The notes: a model not told the origin generated them from the letters alone. 64,000 nt of DNA from Pseudoduganella violaceinigra DSM 15887 (GCF_000425385.1 NZ_KE384356.1:186001-250000); one strand, 5' to 3'. Shown: positions 18,692 to 27,099, counted from the stretch's first letter. A program made the numbers and translations.

Positions 18692-19638
18692 GCAGCAGCG
18701 CTCCGGCCAAAACGCAGCATGCGCTTCAGGCGCGCCTTCAGGCCTAAGCGTTCAACCACGCGCCCCAGCCAGCCCGACAGCAGGTTCATGGCGTAATGCG
18801 CGCGCAGCAGCAGGCTGTTGGCCACGCTGCGGCGTACCAGGAAAATATTGGCGCACAGGCGCTGCTCGGTGGCGAACAGGCGCTTGTGATCCGACTCGCC
18901 TTCGGTAAAGTCGAAGAAGCGGAACTTGCCCTCCTTGAACAGGTCTTCCAGCGCCAGCCATTGCAGCACGGTGCCAACCGACAGCTTCATGTATTCAGGA
19001 TCGTAGCCTTGGTAGGAGTAGCTGAGCACGCCTTCGCTGGCGGGACAGAACAGGTAGGACACGGCCCGTTCGCCATCGAACAACAGGTAGGCGCGTGCCG
19101 CATCGGCGGCCGCCCAGGCCTGCGCTTGAGCGCGGAAGGATTCGGTGGTCGGCAACCCGGCGTCAAGCAGGCGGTCCTGATAGGTGCGGCGCGAGAGCGG
19201 CAAGGCCAGTTGCAGGAAGGTTTCGATTTCAGCCGGGGTGCGGTACGCTTGCCAGCGCAGCGTGCCGCCAGTCTGTTCGGCGAACTTGCGCACCTTGCGC
19301 GTGATGGTGGCGCGCGTCTTGGAAGAGAACTTGGCCTGGTAAGCCTCGAAGCCCATGCCCAGGTCGATGAAGCAATGGCGATAATGCTGCGGCACGTAAC
19401 ACAGGTAGTCGCCGCTTGCGCGGAACACCGGCGCTTGTTCCTCGAGCGGAACGCCACGCTCGACAAAGCCCTGGCTGCCGGGCAGCAGTTCCTGCACCGG
19501 CGCCTGCAAGGCTTGCGGCTGGCGCACTGGCGCACCGAGTTTTTCCGGACGCACTTGCAGCGCCACGGCCACGCTGCCCAGGGTCAAGTCGCTCAGAGAG
19601 AAATTAAACGGAACCTGGCGCAATTCCCAGTGGCTCAT
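18688..19638 (-). CDS. GNAT/FemAB-like acetyltransferase (BcsL/CelD, Acetyltransf_6 type)
   Basis: 316 residues. The central part (about 130-270) matches the Acetyltransf_6 pattern found in PEP-CTERM exopolysaccharide loci: FSSKTRATITRKVRKF, then YLLFDGERAVSYLF, SYSYQGYDPEYMKLSVGTVL and FRFFDFTEGESDHKRLFA. These proteins are thought to acylate sugar precursors in the cytoplasm. It is the first gene of a two-gene unit with the smaller GNAT gene. The tRNA fragment that marks the left end of the mobile element lies 170 bp upstream. Confidence 0.85.
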   Translation of the reverse strand: MSHWELRQVPFNFSLSDLTLGSVAVALQVRPEKLGAPVRQPQALQAPVQELLPGSQGFVERGVPLEEQAPVFRASGDYLCYVPQHYRHCFIDLGMGFEAYQAKFSSKTRATITRKVRKFAEQTGGTLRWQAYRTPAEIETFLQLALPLSRRTYQDRLLDAGLPTTESFRAQAQAWAAADAARAYLLFDGERAVSYLFCPASEGVLSYSYQGYDPEYMKLSVGTVLQWLALEDLFKEGKFRFFDFTEGESDHKRLFATEQRLCANIFLVRRSVANSLLLRAHYAMNLLSGWLGRVVERLGLKARLKRMLRFGRSAAA

Positions 19639-19806
19639 CTACGCCTCCGGCAACAAGACTGTTCGGAGCGGTACCAGATGTCCACTTCGACTGTAATCAA
19701 TACATCTAGCATGGGCGCGCAAGCATCCAGTTAACAAAATTTACATAATATTAACGAGTGCCTACGGCCGGCGCAAGCCGGAACGGAATCGGGCGAGGAA
19801 AAAATG

Positions 19807-19853
19807 TGGCGCGGCTGGCGGGGATCGAACCCACGACCCTCGGCTTCGGAGGC
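19807..19853. repeat. Left attachment site (tRNA-Arg 3' fragment)
   Basis: 47 bases identical to 34525-34571 and in the same orientation. It contains the T-arm, acceptor 3' strand, encoded CCA and part of the anticodon arm, but the D-arm and 5' half are absent, so it cannot be a working tRNA. Identity ends abruptly on both sides, as expected of an att core. Confidence 0.93.
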
Positions 19854-19982
19854 AGAAGGCCTGCTCCACTCCCAAATTTTCCCAACTTTCATCTGGTTTG
19901 CTTTCCATTATTTTTCAATGAGTTAGTGCGGGCGATTTAATTTTTCAACATTACTTAAAATTCCGGCAGTTAACGCTACACT

Positions 19983-20001
19983 GTAACCCTAGCGTAACCC
20001 A
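19983..20001 (+). promoter_or_regulatory. Paired GTAACCC motifs, probable integrase arm sites (left)
   Basis: GTAACCC occurs at 19983-19989 and again at 19994-20000, starts 11 bp apart, about one helical turn. The same pair with the same spacing and orientation occurs near the other end at 34459-34476, which points to recombinase arm binding. Confidence 0.55.
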
Positions 20002-20028
20002 GTTTTCTGCGTTGCCTGAGGAGTGCCC

Positions 20029-21309
20029 GTGGAGCAGAACCGCTTTGTATTCACAGTAGCAGCCCTGAACAAACTGCCGCCCGCGTCGCCAGGCCAGCGT
20101 GATACTTATCACGACCTGAAAGAACCCGGTCTGTCCCTGCGCGTTGGTCCAACTGGCAAAAAGCAATTCGGCGTATTCAAGCGCACCAAAAACGGTCCCC
20201 CCATCCGCATCACCCTCGGCGCCTTCCCCGACTTAAGCATCGAACAGGCGCGCACCAAGACCCTGCAGATCAAGAACAGCATCGCCCTGGGTAGCGACCC
20301 GGCCGAAACGCTGCGCGTGAAGCGCAAGGAGATGACGCTGGGCGAGGCATTTAAGTGGTTCATTGAGAATCACGCCGAACCCAACGGCCTGAAAACCATC
20401 GATGGGATGCGTGGCGACTTTGAGCGGTACCTCGGCGCACTCTCTGACGCGCCTCGCAAAAAACACGGAAAACTGCGCACCAAGTCCGCCGGCTCGGTGA
20501 ACTGGCAAAACCGCCGCCTGTCTAACATCAAGCCCACTGACGCCGCACAATTGAAGGCTTCGCTCGCAAAGCATTCTGGCAAGGGTGCCGCCAACCATGC
20601 GGTGAAGCTGTTACGGTCCGTGTTTAATGTCGTGATCAAAGCAAAAATTTTTGTCGGCACCAATCCTGCAGAAGATATCGGCGTTCTCAAAATCCAAGAC
20701 CGCGACCGTTTCCTGGAAATAGACGAGATGAGCCGCCTTTTGGACGTGCTTGATCGTACCCCCAACACTGATGCACGCGACTTCATTCTGTTGGCGATCT
20801 TCACTGGCGCCCGCAAGGGGAACCTCATTGCCATGAGCTGGGACAATATCTCCATGGACCGGGCCGTATGGTCTATTCCTGACTCGAAAAATGGCGATCC
20901 GGTCGATGTTCAACTTACACCTGAAGCGGTTGCGGTCCTGAAACTCCGCGAAGGCAAGCATAAGCAGTGGGTATTCCCCGGCAAGGGTAAAACCGGGCAT
21001 TTGCAGTCGCCGAAGCGCGGCGTGAGTTCAATCTTCAAGGAAGCAGGTATTCAAGAGGTACGCATTCACGACCTGCGCCGAACTCTCGGTAGCTGGCAAG
21101 CCATTAACGGTAGCTCGCTGCTGGTTATCGGCAAATCCCTGGGGCACAAATCCATGGCTTCCACGTTGATCTATGCACGCTTGACGCAGGCGCCGGTCCG
21201 CCAGTCGGTCGAAATGGCCACCGCAGCCATGATGGCAAACAAGCCTGGCAAACCTGCACCAGCCACCATTGATACATCTTCGGAAGAGTACTACTACTTC
21301 GGCGCGTAG
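20029..21309 (+). CDS. Tyrosine-type integrase (DUF4102/P4-like family)
   Basis: Site-specific recombinase of 426 residues that would integrate and excise this element at tRNA-Arg. The N-terminal part (about 10-95) has the Arm-DNA-binding pattern DLKEPGLSLRVGPTGKKQF, followed by a core-binding domain. The catalytic tetrad is visible: Arg262 (TGARKGN), His347 and Arg350 (HDLRRTL) and the nucleophile Tyr382 (STLIYAR). The start is taken as GTG 20029, 5 bp after GAGGAG; a GTG two codons earlier overlaps that ribosome site. It reads inward from the tRNA fragment, so it is at the end of the element farthest from the intact tRNA gene. Confidence 0.95.
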   Translation: MEQNRFVFTVAALNKLPPASPGQRDTYHDLKEPGLSLRVGPTGKKQFGVFKRTKNGPPIRITLGAFPDLSIEQARTKTLQIKNSIALGSDPAETLRVKRKEMTLGEAFKWFIENHAEPNGLKTIDGMRGDFERYLGALSDAPRKKHGKLRTKSAGSVNWQNRRLSNIKPTDAAQLKASLAKHSGKGAANHAVKLLRSVFNVVIKAKIFVGTNPAEDIGVLKIQDRDRFLEIDEMSRLLDVLDRTPNTDARDFILLAIFTGARKGNLIAMSWDNISMDRAVWSIPDSKNGDPVDVQLTPEAVAVLKLREGKHKQWVFPGKGKTGHLQSPKRGVSSIFKEAGIQEVRIHDLRRTLGSWQAINGSSLLVIGKSLGHKSMASTLIYARLTQAPVRQSVEMATAAMMANKPGKPAPATIDTSSEEYYYFGA

Positions 21310-21387
21310 GTATCAGCGGGCACGTTCTTACCATGCGTTCGACGCAGCCGGTCAGAAGGTTCAAGAGCCACGATTTTCTCGGAGGGA

Positions 21388-21903
21388 ATGTCTCAAGTGA
21401 AAAGCAAACAAGAGTTGGAGTCTACGGATGAGCAACTAGCAAGGTTGCATCGCGCATTCGTTGCCGGTGATCGATCAGCGCTCTTTGAGGCATTGTTGTT
21501 GGCCCCGCAGCTCAAGGTACCTTCGCCAGAGTGGCTTGCCGATGCTGCACAGGATGTACAGCGAGGTCTAGTCTCGGGACGTTACCGTAGCCCAAATCAT
21601 GCCGTGGGCTGGACCAACAATGGAAAGAAAAAACGGGTCACCCGACAACGCCGTGCGATGCTCGCATCGAAAATTCTTGCAGAGCTGTTCCGCTACCGCC
21701 TTGAGGGTCGCAGCATGACAAGAAGAATTTACGCCATAACAATCGCCGGCAAACTCGGCATAAGTTCTCGTGACGTCGTGTTCGTGTATGAAAATCATGG
21801 CAAATTCATCAAAAGCATTCCCCAAAAACGAAAGGATCAGGCAGATACCTACAGCTATGCGGAAATTACATTCCCAGCAGCAATAGTGGCCGCGACAGCG
21901 TGA
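21388..21903 (+). CDS. Hypothetical protein of the element, basic C-terminal half
   Basis: 171 residues, not recognised. A GGAGGG ribosome site lies 4 bp before the ATG. The N-terminal third is acidic and helical (ESTDEQLARLHRAF); the middle is strongly basic (NNGKKKRVTRQRRAM) and is followed by a helix-turn-helix-like stretch (ITIAGKLGISSRDVVFVYENH), suggesting DNA binding. No membrane segment. It follows the integrase by 78 bp on the same strand and could be a directionality or copy-control factor, but nothing in the sequence proves that. Confidence 0.75.
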   Translation: MSQVKSKQELESTDEQLARLHRAFVAGDRSALFEALLLAPQLKVPSPEWLADAAQDVQRGLVSGRYRSPNHAVGWTNNGKKKRVTRQRRAMLASKILAELFRYRLEGRSMTRRIYAITIAGKLGISSRDVVFVYENHGKFIKSIPQKRKDQADTYSYAEITFPAAIVAATA

Positions 21904-21973
21904 GCTGAGCGAACCACGTTAACTCCACAGAAACTTGGCACCCCACTGGAAACGGGGGCAATAACACCAATAG

Positions 21974-22020
21974 CTCAAATCGGGTCCACTTTCACGCGCA
22001 AAATGGACCTGCTATTTGAG
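21974..22020. repeat. Long interrupted inverted repeat
   Basis: CTCAAAT (21974-21980) pairs with ATTTGAG (22014-22020), and inside it GGTCCA (21983-21988) pairs with TGGACC (22004-22009). It could form a cruciform or hairpin in the gap before the AlpA-like gene, as an operator, terminator or replication signal. No T-tract follows. Confidence 0.5.
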
Positions 22021-22091
22021 GGGTATGAACCTACCATCACTTCAAGCAATCCACCGCAAAGTGCGGAAAGGATGAGTAACTTGGAGTGAAA

Positions 22092-22418
22092 ATGAAAATT
22101 CCGAATCCCCCAGCTGTTGAAGCAGCACCTAGCAAATCCGCCCCCCGCAGCCCATGCTACGAAAGCGTGCAACCTATGCTTGCGTCGGAGCTGACTTCCC
22201 CAGACTACCCATCGTGCCTCGCCTCGATGCCAGTACACGTCGGCCCGGACGTCGCCGCGCTTTACCTCGAAGTCAGCGAACAGACTCTGGCGATCTGGCG
22301 CTGCACCAAGCGCTACCCGCTGCCGTACATCAAAGTTGGTCGCCTGGTCCGCTATCGCCTGAGCGACCTCGAAGCGTTCCTGGTACTGCGCACCATTGAA
22401 GCCTCTTACAACAAATAG
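22092..22418 (+). CDS. AlpA/MerR-like helix-turn-helix protein
   Basis: 108 residues. The C-terminal half (about 50-105) has the small excisionase-type winged helix: VGPDVAALYLEVSEQTLAIW, then RYPLPYIKVGRLVRYRLSDLEAFL, which is the DNA-binding domain of AlpA and phage Xis proteins. The first 45 residues are Pro-rich and probably disordered. The ATG at 22092 is preferred to a GTG at 22086 because GGAG lies 6 bp upstream. In integrative elements such proteins control excision or turn on early genes; here it heads the replication gene string. Confidence 0.85.
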   Translation: MKIPNPPAVEAAPSKSAPRSPCYESVQPMLASELTSPDYPSCLASMPVHVGPDVAALYLEVSEQTLAIWRCTKRYPLPYIKVGRLVRYRLSDLEAFLVLRTIEASYNK

Positions 22419-22426
22419 GAGGCGTA

Positions 22427-22804
22427 ATGGTTCCCGCAATGCCACCGCTCCAACTCCAGCTCCTCGGTTCTCTGGTGACAAGCCAGGTCATCGATGCCCC
22501 AGCTCGAACCCGCAGCAAGCCGCTGTCGCTGACCGACGACCGTCATCGCGCCGCCCTCCAGCAACTGCTGCATGGCCCAACGCCGCTGGCACAGGTCGCC
22601 CGAGCCGCCGGCACGTTGGATGCGCAGGGCCTGGTAAGCGAGCTGCGTGCACTCGATCTGGACGTGCAGATCGTCATGGTTCCCAGCCCAATTGAGGGCA
22701 ACGCCGCAACCGACATGGTAATGGTCTGCTGCCTAACGAAGCGCGACACCCGCAAAGTGTTGCAGCACATCAAAAAGCAGGAGCGCAAGAATGACTCGCT
22801 CTGA
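22427..22804 (+). CDS. Small protein of the replication operon, possible winged helix
   Basis: 125 residues, not recognised by name. Excellent ribosome site AGGAGG, and 8 bp after the AlpA-like stop. Residues 30-75 (LSLTDDRHRAALQQLLHGPTPLAQVARAAG and on to LVSELRALDL) have the spacing of a winged-helix domain similar to small phage regulators that decide between recognition helices. The C-terminus is basic. It overlaps the next gene by 14 bp, so it belongs to one operon running to the helicase gene. Confidence 0.75.
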   Translation: MVPAMPPLQLQLLGSLVTSQVIDAPARTRSKPLSLTDDRHRAALQQLLHGPTPLAQVARAAGTLDAQGLVSELRALDLDVQIVMVPSPIEGNAATDMVMVCCLTKRDTRKVLQHIKKQERKNDSL

Positions 22805-23219
22805 CCCATTCCTGAACGACGCCGACCTGAAGTTCCTGAAGGCGGTCACCAGCGGCGATTTCAAGCACTCCAAGTACTTCAGGGAAAAGGACGACGAAGA
22901 AGTGTCGGGCATCGCGGATAACGTCCGCAAGGCAGGTCATCACGTCTGCCACCTCTTCGTCAAGATTGAAGTACCCGATCATCCTCCCCACTGGAAGGCG
23001 TTCTACTACATGGAAGGTGATGACGTCATGCGCCACTTCGGTGACGACGCCGAAGTACGCTTCCCTTCCCCATCGTTGACGGTGCGCCCGCGCACCGAAG
23101 TCCGGGCAAGTATGCCCCGCGAACCGGTTGCGTCCATTGAAACCTCTGCTGACGCCGCCATCGGCCCGGAGGAAGCTGTTATCACCTACGCGCTCCTCTC
23201 CATATTGGGGAGCATGTGA
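22791..23219 (+). CDS. Hypothetical protein of the replication operon
   Basis: 142 residues, function unknown. The ATG overlaps the preceding gene and has AGGAG upstream. The N-terminal half is acidic and compact (DADLKFLKAVTSGDF, EKDDEEVSGIADNVRKAGH), with several His residues (GHHVCHLFVKIEVPDHPPHW). There is no signal peptide or membrane helix. Its stop is followed within 3 bp by the DUF1376 ATG. Dense packing suggests a role in replication or its control. Confidence 0.75.
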   Translation: MTRSDPFLNDADLKFLKAVTSGDFKHSKYFREKDDEEVSGIADNVRKAGHHVCHLFVKIEVPDHPPHWKAFYYMEGDDVMRHFGDDAEVRFPSPSLTVRPRTEVRASMPREPVASIETSADAAIGPEEAVITYALLSILGSM

Positions 23220-23221
23220 AC

Positions 23222-24040
23222 ATGTTCTATTACCCCCACAACATCGGTGACTTCGACCGCGACACCCGCCACTTGACACGTATCGAGCGCAGCATTTACC
23301 GCGACATGATCGATCTGTATCACTTGACCGAAAAACCGCTAACCAGCGATGAAGCTGCGCTGTGCCGCAAATTGCTGGCCCACAGCGAAGAAGAAGTTCT
23401 GGCCGTAAAGCAAATTCTGCGCGAATACTTTATTGCGACCGACAATGGCTGGCGCCACTTAACCTGCGAATCGAATCTGATCGAATACTGGGATAAGCAA
23501 GAAAATTGCAGCAAAGGTGGCAAAGTTGCCAAGCAACGACGCGACACCAAGAAAGCAGCAGCCGTACAGATGACTAGCGGTGCTGGAGCAGTGCTGGAGC
23601 ATCACGTCAGCACTGCTAACCAAGAACCATTAACCAATAACCAGGAACCAGATTCATTTACTCCCCCTGACGGGGGAGTTGTCATCGGCGCTGCCGAAGA
23701 CGCGCCGCCATCCGCCACAAAACGCAGCAAAGTGGCGAAGACGACGCCCCCCTGCCCACACGAAGAAATCATCACCCTGTACCACGAGTGCCTTCCCATG
23801 TGCCCAGCAATCCGCGACTGGACCAAGGCACGGCAAGCCAAACTTCGCGCACGCTGGAATGAAGCGCCACAACGCCAGAATCTGGATTACTGGCGCCGTC
23901 TCTTCGAGTACGTAGCTGGCAATGCATTCTTGACCGGACGTGAACATGGTCCAGGCAAACGTCCGTTCTACGCAAACTTGGAGTGGATCGTGACGGAATC
24001 CAATTTCACCAAAATCCGCGAGGCGTTCTATGACCGCTAA
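23222..24040 (+). CDS. DUF1376 domain protein, phage-type replication factor
   Basis: 272 residues. The N-terminus FYYPHNIGDFDRDTRHLTRIE leads into YRDMIDLYHLTEKPL, which is the DUF1376 signature common in phage and island replication modules. A variable, Pro-rich middle and a C-terminal region resembling the DnaC-loader or replisome-associated part (DWTKARQAKLRARWNEAP) follow. The ATG at 23222 is used because GGGGAG lies 10 bp upstream; GTG at 23216 is possible. It overlaps the helicase gene by 11 bp. Probably an origin-binding or helicase-loading partner of the DnaB protein. Confidence 0.87.
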   Translation: MFYYPHNIGDFDRDTRHLTRIERSIYRDMIDLYHLTEKPLTSDEAALCRKLLAHSEEEVLAVKQILREYFIATDNGWRHLTCESNLIEYWDKQENCSKGGKVAKQRRDTKKAAAVQMTSGAGAVLEHHVSTANQEPLTNNQEPDSFTPPDGGVVIGAAEDAPPSATKRSKVAKTTPPCPHEEIITLYHECLPMCPAIRDWTKARQAKLRARWNEAPQRQNLDYWRRLFEYVAGNAFLTGREHGPGKRPFYANLEWIVTESNFTKIREAFYDR

Positions 24041-25394
24041 CTGCATGTTGGACCCATTACCGCTATTCGCAGAGGAGGCTGAGCAATCGGTGATCGGTGC
24101 ACTGCTGCGCCATAACGGCGCCATCGACGACCTGGGCGACTTGGCACCGGACCACTTCTACCGCGCCGACCACCGCATGGTGTATGTCGAAGTTCTGCGC
24201 CAGATCAAGGCCAAGCAGCGCGCCGACGTGGTGACGGTCGGCCTGGCATTACCGGACCTGCCGGATGGCATGGCGTACCTGAACTCCATCGCGCAAAGCG
24301 TGCCAAGCGCGGCCAATGTTCGCTACTACGCCAGCATCGTGCGCGACCGTGCCGTGCGCCGTACCGCCCTGGCCATGCTAAACGAATACGCACAGATACT
24401 GCGCCGTCCTGGACCACGCCCGGTGCTGGAAGAGCTGGACGCCTTGCAGTCAAAGCTGGGGACGCTAAGCCAGGGCGTCGTGATCAAGGAGCCAGTGCGG
24501 CTGGCCGAGGCCATGGTGCCCTATCTGGAGCGCTTTGAAGGCCGCACCGACGGGGTGGTGCGCGGCACGCCAACCGGCTTTGAAGACTTGGACGCATTGC
24601 TCACGGGTGGTCCGCGTGACGGCGCGCTGGTGATCGTCGCTGGAAGACCGTCTATGGGCAAGACGGCCCTGGCGATGAACATCGCCACCAACGTGGCCGG
24701 CGCAGGCTATCCTACATGCGTGCTGTCCCAGGAAATGATGAACGACGACCTGCTTGACCGCGAGTTCGCACAGGTTGGGTCCATCGATCTGAAAAACATC
24801 ATCAGAGCCAGCATGTCGTCGTTGGAATGGGACCGCTTCGGCCAAGCCAACATCACGATGGCCGACATGCCATTGTGGCTGGATGACAGCGAGGGCCTGA
24901 CCCTGCTGCAGGTGTGCCGCAAGGCCCGCCAGCACAAGCGCAAGCACGGGTTGAAGCTGCTGGTCATCGACTACCTGCAACTGATGTCGGGCGACGGCGA
25001 TCCGCGCAAGAACCGCAACACGCAAATTGAGGAAATCACCCGTGGCCTGAAATCGCTGGCGAAGGAATTGGGCATCGTCATCCTGTTGTTGTCACAACTG
25101 AACCGCAACGGGGCCAACAAGTCGCGTCCGCAACTGGCCGACCTGCGCGATTCCGGCGCCATCGAGCAGGATGCTGACATCGTCATCTTTGTCCACCGCG
25201 AAGAAGTAGACAACCCGCAGACCCATCTGAAGGGCTTTGCCGACGTATTCGTGGCCAAGAACCGCCAGGGCAAGGTGGACGACGTGCTGCTAGAGTACCA
25301 GGGACCGTACACCCGTTTTATCACCGCACGCCGCCCGCGACCGAGCGATCCACACGTCAACTCGCAGCGCCGTGGGCTGGCCCGCGACCTGTAA
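24030..25394 (+). CDS. Replicative DNA helicase, DnaB type
   Basis: 454 residues, close to chromosomal DnaB length. N-terminal DnaB domain (EEAEQSVIGALLRHNGAI) and RecA-like motor with Walker A GRPSMGKT at 205-212, Walker B LLVIDYLQLM and the motif SQLNRNGANKSRPQLADLRDSG. It has no intein insertion. Expected to unwind DNA ahead of replication of the excised element. It is the last gene of the AlpA-to-DnaB string. That the element carries its own helicase means it can probably replicate autonomously after excision, as satellites and some prophages do. Confidence 0.95.
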   Translation: MTANCMLDPLPLFAEEAEQSVIGALLRHNGAIDDLGDLAPDHFYRADHRMVYVEVLRQIKAKQRADVVTVGLALPDLPDGMAYLNSIAQSVPSAANVRYYASIVRDRAVRRTALAMLNEYAQILRRPGPRPVLEELDALQSKLGTLSQGVVIKEPVRLAEAMVPYLERFEGRTDGVVRGTPTGFEDLDALLTGGPRDGALVIVAGRPSMGKTALAMNIATNVAGAGYPTCVLSQEMMNDDLLDREFAQVGSIDLKNIIRASMSSLEWDRFGQANITMADMPLWLDDSEGLTLLQVCRKARQHKRKHGLKLLVIDYLQLMSGDGDPRKNRNTQIEEITRGLKSLAKELGIVILLLSQLNRNGANKSRPQLADLRDSGAIEQDADIVIFVHREEVDNPQTHLKGFADVFVAKNRQGKVDDVLLEYQGPYTRFITARRPRPSDPHVNSQRRGLARDL

Positions 25395-25412
25395 CCACGC
25401 CCGGTGGAAAAC

Positions 25413-25994
25413 ATGGCGAACATAGAAACCGCAACCGTAATGCCCGCCTCGATCACGGCAGAAATTGCGACCAACGCACCAGCAAATGCAGCGCTGATCC
25501 TTTCTAGCTTCAGCACCCTATTCGGCCCGCAACAGCTGGTACCGCTGGTGGATTCCTTGAACGCTCTGGCGGCGAAGGTTCAGGGGGGCGACCTTTCGGT
25601 CGTCGAGCAAATGCTGGTCAGCCAAGCCGTGGCCTTGCAGGGCGTGTTCACGAACCTAACGCATCGCGCAGCGGCCCAGACCAACCCACGCCTGCTGCAA
25701 ACCCAACTCGGGCTGGCATTACGAGCGCAAAGCCAAGCGCGTTCCACGCTTGAAGCACTGATTCAGCTCAAGCAGCCACCTTCGCCAACCTACATCAGCC
25801 AGGCAAATATAGCCGCGCAACAACAGGTCAACAACCTCCTAGCAGAAACGAGTAAGCCATTAGAAGTATGCGGTTTCAACCAAAACAAACTAATGGAGGC
25901 ATGCGATGAGCAACGGCTGGACGCAGGAGCGGCGGCGACGCCAAAGCGAGCTGATCCAGGCTTGGCAACCCTGGCAACGATCAACAGGGCCTAG
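25413..25994 (+). CDS. Hypothetical helical protein
   Basis: 193 residues from the ATG at 25413 (GGTGGA 6 bp upstream; a GTG 9 bp earlier is possible). Rich in Ala, Gln and Leu, predicted almost all helix: ILSSFSTLFGPQQLVPLVDSL, VSQAVALQGVFTNLTHRAA, QAQARSTLEALIQLK. This looks like a conserved phage/island protein of unknown role. The last 89 bp overlap the next gene in another frame, so the C-terminal 30 residues may be a read-through tail. Confidence 0.7.
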   Translation: MANIETATVMPASITAEIATNAPANAALILSSFSTLFGPQQLVPLVDSLNALAAKVQGGDLSVVEQMLVSQAVALQGVFTNLTHRAAAQTNPRLLQTQLGLALRAQSQARSTLEALIQLKQPPSPTYISQANIAAQQQVNNLLAETSKPLEVCGFNQNKLMEACDEQRLDAGAAATPKRADPGLATLATINRA

Positions 25995-26160
25995 GACCGA
26001 TGATGGCAAGAAACGCATCAGCATGAACGCATTGAAACACGGGCTAACGTCCCGAGAAGCCATCGAGGAGCGCCAACTCTCTCGCAAGTTACTCGAAGCG
26101 TGTACTCAATCGTATCAAGGCTGGGAACATGTCCGCAAAAAGGTGGCCCGGCTATCGTGA
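25906..26160 (+). CDS. Small protein with TGPRT-GK-NALKHGLTS motif
   Basis: 84 residues with a GGAGG ribosome site 8 bp upstream. The segment STGPRTDDGKKRISMNALKH followed by GLTS is a widely repeated motif in small bacterial and phage proteins of unknown function. Basic N-terminus (TQERRRRQSEL). It starts inside the preceding gene in another frame (89-bp overlap), which is unusual for this window. Confidence 0.7.
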   Translation: MSNGWTQERRRRQSELIQAWQPWQRSTGPRTDDGKKRISMNALKHGLTSREAIEERQLSRKLLEACTQSYQGWEHVRKKVARLS

Positions 26161-26214
26161 TGCGCTAAAGCCTGTCTATTACTTCGCAATTTTTAACCGA
26201 ACAAGGAGGTAACA

Positions 26215-26532
26215 ATGACAATGAAGAACACGCCCAGGACAGACGACGACGCCCCGGTTCCGCTCACGCCAACGCATGTGCTGTTGATCGCTGCCGATAC
26301 GGTGTATGGCGATCCCAATGATTCAACACCTGAGGGAAAGCAATATGCACTGCGCTTGCTCGACAGTATCCTCGCTGCCGCAAGCGCCGGCGGCTTCCCA
26401 CATGAGCATATCCTGCGTGAACTGCTGAAGCAGAACCGTCCAACCGCTCGTTCAATTCAACTGGCACGTGCTGCCTGTGACGCAGCTGGTTACCTGGCTA
26501 TGCGCAAGATCTTCGATCAAGCCGGGCTGTAA
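26215..26532 (+). CDS. Hypothetical protein
   Basis: 105 residues, not recognised. A near-ideal AAGGAGGT ribosome site sits 6 bp before the ATG, a strong sign that it is expressed. Predicted mostly helical, cytoplasmic, with no cysteines except one (AACDAAG). Follows the motif protein by 54 bp and closes the plus-strand series that began with the AlpA-like gene. Confidence 0.7.
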   Translation: MTMKNTPRTDDDAPVPLTPTHVLLIAADTVYGDPNDSTPEGKQYALRLLDSILAAASAGGFPHEHILRELLKQNRPTARSIQLARAACDAAGYLAMRKIFDQAGL

Positions 26533-26558
26533 TCGGCAGTCAACTACTTTGCGCCGCA

Positions 26559-26690
26559 ATGAATATCCGCGACTCCAGCTCCCCGGACTGGTTCCAGCGA
26601 TGGAAGTTCTGCGGTTGCTGGTCCTGCATCCAGCGACGAATCGAGCGCAGCCTTACGTTCTGGATTGGTGGAATCATGGGGGCCTCCTAA
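26559..26690 (+). CDS. Possible 43-residue Cys/Trp-rich small protein
   Basis: Short open frame starting MNIRDSSSPDWFQRW, with KFCGCWSC as a CxCxxC-like motif and a hydrophobic end FWIGGIMG. Composition is more protein-like than chance, and the stretch between neighbours is otherwise empty. There is no good ribosome site, and it could be chance or a decayed gene. Confidence 0.3.
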   Translation: MNIRDSSSPDWFQRWKFCGCWSCIQRRIERSLTFWIGGIMGAS

Positions 26691-26793
26691 GCATCGCCAT
26701 TGCATGCCTTACATGACGGAAGATAGTAAGACCTTACACGCAATGGGATGTGGAAAGGGCCACCGTTCCAAAAGATTCAACGCGGGGATCACG

Positions 26794-27099
26794 CTAGTCT
26801 TGGACCACGGTGGCCAGATCGCCCGGCGAGGTGATGGTGTGGCCGGTCAGCTGGTTGGGTTTGCCGGCGACAAAGCCGTCGAGCAGGGAGCGACCGAGTA
26901 CGGTTGCCCCGGCTCCACCAGCGTAATCGCGTCTGAGGTAATGATTAGCGCCGATCCGTCGGGCCAGGTCTGCGACCGACGAACGTCCTGCGGCGCGCTG
27001 GGCGGCTGTGGCGCTGGGGCGGATTTCGGTGTGTCCATAAGTGGCAGTATAACCGGCGAACGCTTGGTCACTATCGAAGGTGGACGACAGCCGCACCAC
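26794..27099 (-). pseudogene. Fragment or short gene on the minus strand
   Basis: A 101-codon frame from a GTG at 27099. Codons on this strand have strongly GC-rich third positions (GCC, GGC, CTG, ACC), typical of real genes here, whereas the opposite-strand frame reads as shadow. The open frame continues about 18 codons upstream without an ATG, GTG or TTG (reading NSEQELAATVTRLL) until a TAG, so the 5' end may be missing. Product includes SSVADLARRIGANHYLRRDY and is not recognised. Either a gene with an odd start or the tail of a larger lost gene. Confidence 0.45.

Noticed and set aside
19807..19853. Second tRNA-Arg gene
   Set aside because: Only the 3' part is present; D-arm and acceptor 5' strand are missing, so it is an attachment-site remnant.
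24030..25394. Intein in the DnaB helicase, given the LAGLIDADG gene nearby
   Set aside because: The helicase reads straight through its Walker region with no insertion.
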